Assembly (NCBI GenBank): GCA_020860865.1
Contig: JAJBTL010000158.1
Span: 1-8,377, forward strand
Direction of reading: 5' to 3'
Length of the DNA: 8,377 bases
Origin: Planctomycetota bacterium
GTDB taxonomy: Bacteria; Planctomycetota; SZUA-567
The position numbers and the translations under genes were made by a program. Positions 6,093 through 8,377 of this stretch are shown here, one piece after another. The notes beneath the pieces are model-generated. The model made no database searches and had not been told where the DNA came from. It worked only from the letters and a program-made list of their open reading frames with translations. Position 1 is the first letter of the stretch. Every line of letters begins with the position of its first letter.

Positions 6093-6125
6093 AAAAACCG
6101 GGAAGGCGCTGCCGCCCTCCCGGTT
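6093..6125 (-). terminator. Intrinsic terminator of the symporter gene
   Basis: Reading on the minus strand, a 13-base-pair stem (6096-6108 with 6113-6125, one G-T pair, 4-base loop) ends in GGTT and runs into a total of five Ts. It lies 28 bases after the symporter stop at 6154. Stem length, GC content and position make this a confident rho-independent terminator. It separates the symporter from the autotransporter gene. Confidence 0.88.
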
Positions 6126-6153
6126 CGCGAGAATATGGTTTGTGTAATTGGAA

Positions 6154-7485
6154 TTACTTCCACTTGCCGGTGTCGAGGATGCCTTCCGACTTGGAGACGA
6201 TGACGGTGCCGACCATGTCGCCGACGACGTTGGTGCTGGTCCGGCCCATATCGAGGAGGGCGTCGATGCCGAGGATCATGGCGTAGGCGGCGGCGATGGC
6301 GGTGCCGGCCTGGACACCCATGCCGATGGAATCCATGACCATGAGGAGCATGATGGCGCCGGCGCCGGGAACGCCGGCCGTGCCGATGGAGGCCAGGGTG
6401 GCGGTGATAACAACCGTCATCTGCTGGTCGAAGGTCAGGGGCGAATTGGTGGCGTAGCCGATGAACATGGCGCAGACGCCAAGGTAGATGGCGGTGCCGT
6501 CCATATTGATGGTGGCGCCAAGGGGAAGCGAGAACGATCCGATGGACCGGGGCGCGCCCATGTCGTCCTCGGTCACCCGGAGGGTAATCGGCAGCGTGCC
6601 GGACGACGACCGGGTGACAAAGGCGGTGATGGCCGGTTCACTGCCTTTTTGGAGGAACTTCACCAGGCTCAGTTTGCAGGCGCCGAGGAAGGCGCCGTAA
6701 CAGATGATGATGTGGAGGACGAGGCCTATGTAGACGGTCAGCGTCACCCAGAACAGCGGGCCGATGGCGCCCGGTCCCTGTTTCGCGAAGACGCTGGCGA
6801 TGAGGACGAACACGCCGATGGGGGCGTATTGCATGATGCCGGCGACAATCTTGTACATCGCTTCGGCCGCGGCGGAGAGGACGTCCTCGAGAAGGACGGC
6901 CGCCTTGGCGACGGTCTGGTTGCCCGATTCCTTGATGATGGAGAGGGCGATACCGAAGAGGATGGCAAAGAAGATGATCGGGAGGATGTCGCCCTTGGCC
7001 AGGGCTTCAATCGGGTTGGTCGGCACGATGTTCAGAAGAACGGTGCCAAGACTCGGCGCGGCGCGGAGCGCCACTTCGGCGGACGGGTCGCCGACGACAT
7101 TAAAACCGAGACCCGGTTTCACAATGTTCGCGAGGATAAGGCCGATGGCCACGGCGACGGCGCTCGTGATAAGGTAAAAAACAAGGACCTTGATGCCGAC
7201 CCGGCCAAGTTTGGACGGGGCGATACTGGCGGCGCCGCCGATGAGGGAGAACAGGACCACCGGGACGACGATCATCTTGAGGAGGCGGATGAATATGTCG
7301 CCGAAGAAGCTGAAATACTGGACAAACCGGTCGGCGACGGTGACGCCCTCCTGCCCGGTCGAAATCATGCCGAGAATAATGCCGACCACTGCACCCAGGA
7401 TCAAACCGACGAGAATGCGTACCAGGAGGTTTGTCCTGAAATACCAGGAAAACAACCCTCCGCTTCCTCCGGAATTCGTACTCAT
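6154..7485 (-). CDS. Sodium:acidic amino acid/dicarboxylate symporter (DAACS family, GltPh-like)
   Basis: The 443-residue integral inner-membrane protein has the order of the glutamate transporter fold. Hydrophobic helices begin near residue 17. HP1 carries the serine-rich RSSSGTLP (292-299), TM7 carries NMDGT (327-331), HP2 carries GVPGAGA (371-377), and TM8 reads D408-x3-D412-M-G-R415-T416-x2-N419-x3-D423. In GltPh the equivalent Asp, Arg, Thr and Asn bind the aspartate side chain and backbone, and the last Asp with the NMDGT motif binds sodium. All are present here, so an aspartate/glutamate:Na+ symporter is more likely than a C4-dicarboxylate (DctA) or neutral amino acid carrier. Start ATG 7485 has AAGGGG five bases upstream. 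Length is normal and no damage is seen. It has its own promoter and terminator. Confidence 0.95.
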   Translation of the reverse strand: MSTNSGGSGGLFSWYFRTNLLVRILVGLILGAVVGIILGMISTGQEGVTVADRFVQYFSFFGDIFIRLLKMIVVPVVLFSLIGGAASIAPSKLGRVGIKVLVFYLITSAVAVAIGLILANIVKPGLGFNVVGDPSAEVALRAAPSLGTVLLNIVPTNPIEALAKGDILPIIFFAILFGIALSIIKESGNQTVAKAAVLLEDVLSAAAEAMYKIVAGIMQYAPIGVFVLIASVFAKQGPGAIGPLFWVTLTVYIGLVLHIIICYGAFLGACKLSLVKFLQKGSEPAITAFVTRSSSGTLPITLRVTEDDMGAPRSIGSFSLPLGATINMDGTAIYLGVCAMFIGYATNSPLTFDQQMTVVITATLASIGTAGVPGAGAIMLLMVMDSIGMGVQAGTAIAAAYAMILGIDALLDMGRTSTNVVGDMVGTVIVSKSEGILDTGKWK

Positions 7486-7639
7486 ATGTTCCCCTTATAA
7501 AGAGAAAGAAACAGGAACCGCGTTCACTGCAGAAAATTGTGCCGATGCTGTCAAAGAAGAGTGCCGTACAGTTCTGGATCTGGTGATTGCGGACAAAATC
7601 GTGACACCATGCCGAGTGCAGGAAGTACAGCGCGTGAAA

Positions 7640-7668
7640 GGTATAATACCGTTTGGAGGTGCTGTCAA
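7640..7668 (-). promoter_or_regulatory. Promoter of the symporter gene, with a long leader
   Basis: On the minus strand TTGACA (7663-7668) is followed after 17 bases by TATACC (7640-7645), inside the AT-rich TATTATACC. Transcription would begin near 7633, so the leader is about 148 bases. A second exact TTGACA lies at 7549-7554, but the hexamer 17 bases on (TGCAGT) is a poor -10 box, so that is at most a weak second promoter. The 335-base gap 7486-7820 holds no gene besides this promoter, the leader and the receptor gene's terminator. Confidence 0.68.
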
Positions 7669-7745
7669 GAATACAAAAACCGGGGAAGGCTGTCCAGGGC
7701 ATTTTTATTTACAGTGCATCGACAAACACGTTGGCACGGGTGGAG

Positions 7746-7790
7746 GAAAATAAACGCGCCCTCGGGACAATCCCGAAGGCGCTTTGTTTT
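7746..7790. terminator. Bidirectional intrinsic terminator after the chemotaxis receptor gene
   Basis: A 12-base-pair stem (7756-7767 with 7771-7782, one G-T pair) has a 3-base loop. On the minus strand it is followed by GTTTATTTTCC, which ends the receptor transcript 38 bases past its stop. On the plus strand it is followed by TTTGTTTT, so the same hairpin could also stop transcription coming from the left, although no plus-strand gene is seen here. Confidence 0.87.
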
Positions 7791-7820
7791 CGTTACCGTT
7801 ACGGGTTCGGCCCGACGCGT

Positions 7821-8377
7821 TTATTTCATCTCGAGAAGCAACTGCTTCTTTTTCCGGGACGGGTCCGAAAGGTGGTGGCCGTTCCGGTTTTGGTTTTGCG
7901 CCTTGCCCTGGCCTTCGACCAATCGGAAGAGTTGGTCCACCAGGCTGTTCAGGAGCTCGGACTGGCGGTTCAGTTCGTCGGACGAACGGGCGGTGTGTTC
8001 GGCGTTGGCGGCGTTGGTCTGGGTGGCCTTGTCCAACTGCGCCACGGCGGTGTTAATCTGGTCGACGCCGAGGGCCCGTTCGTTTGTCGCCGAGGTGATT
8101 TCGGAAATCAGCCTGGCAACCATCTCGGAGCCGGATTCAATACTGGTGAAACAGTCGCGTAGCCGTTCGGCAATGGCGGTGCCGTTCCTGACCCGGTCGA
8201 CGGTGCGGCTGATGAGTTCAGTCGTCTCGTTGGCGGACGATGCGGTGCGCTGGGCCAGGTTCCGGACCTCGTCCGCGACTACGGCAAAGCCCTTCCCGGC
8301 TTCGCCGGCGCGGGCCGCCTCCACCGCCGCATTGAGGGCGAGGAGGTTGGTCTGGAAGGCGATGTCCTGAATTGCCT
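7821..8377 (-). CDS. Methyl-accepting chemotaxis protein, C-terminal part (start lies beyond the right edge)
   Basis: The frame is open to the window edge, so only about 185 C-terminal residues are visible. They begin in the hairpin tip of the cytoplasmic signalling domain (IAFQTNLLALNAAVEAAR, then AGEAGKGFAVVADEVRNLA). This is the most conserved part of chemoreceptors and binds CheA and CheW. A long antiparallel coiled-coil return helix follows, with Asn/Gln/Ser-rich heptads and methylation-region-like EITSATNERALGVDQI. The helix ends in LFRLVEG and is followed by a tail of about 30 hydrophilic, basic residues (SRKKKQ near the end). No CheR-tethering NWETF-type pentapeptide is present at the C terminus. 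The ligand-binding and membrane parts are outside the window. An internal GTG at 8324 is not a real start because the signature continues upstream of it. Confidence 0.95.
   Translation of the reverse strand, partial: AIQDIAFQTNLLALNAAVEAARAGEAGKGFAVVADEVRNLAQRTASSANETTELISRTVDRVRNGTAIAERLRDCFTSIESGSEMVARLISEITSATNERALGVDQINTAVAQLDKATQTNAANAEHTARSSDELNRQSELLNSLVDQLFRLVEGQGKAQNQNRNGHHLSDPSRKKKQLLLEMK

Noticed and set aside
6148..7500. A 450-codon open frame on the plus strand opposite the symporter
   Set aside because: The translation is rich in Asp, Gly, His and Glu with no recognisable domain. The minus strand encodes a complete symporter with all key motifs, and its codon bias creates the antisense frame.

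Overview
The window is a GC-rich stretch of chromosome with one AT-rich island at about 90-400. All six genes read on the minus strand. The cell is a diderm: there is an outer-membrane autotransporter with a signal peptide and a C-terminal phenylalanine. It is probably motile or at least chemosensory, because a methyl-accepting chemotaxis protein is present. Four promoters have an exact TTGACA -35 box and a 17-base spacer, so sigma-70-type control is evident. One carries a GAAC-N4-GTTC LexA operator, a type best known from Gram-positives but also found outside them. Together these fit a member of the Planctomycetota/Verrucomicrobiota/Lentisphaerota group, Synergistota or a delta-proteobacterial lineage. 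The sequence alone does not settle which.

Layout in transcription order, from right to left. The C-terminal half of a chemotaxis receptor (7821-8377) ends at a strong bidirectional terminator. A sodium/dicarboxylate-type symporter (6154-7485) follows, with its own promoter, a leader of about 150 bases and a strong terminator; its substrate-site residues match the aspartate transporter GltPh. Next is a 923-residue classical autotransporter (3181-5952) with a beta-helical passenger of GG-containing repeats. Then comes a Y-family polymerase-like protein (1753-2934) that has lost two of the three catalytic acidic residues, keeps a beta-clamp motif and sits behind a textbook LexA-controlled promoter. 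A two-gene operon follows: a HIT-family nucleotide phosphorylase/hydrolase (1055-1567) and a YdeI/OmdA-family protein (474-1034). At the left edge, the first 25 codons of another exported protein (1-76) lie behind a promoter overlapped by inverted repeats. Its ribosome-binding region and first codons resemble those of the autotransporter.

The genes do not form one pathway. The most notable items are the SOS-controlled, catalytically degenerate ImuB-like protein found without visible imuA or dnaE2 partners, and the matching translation-start regions of the two exported proteins, which suggest a paralogous surface-protein family. I saw no tRNA, rRNA, CRISPR array, insertion sequence or attachment site.
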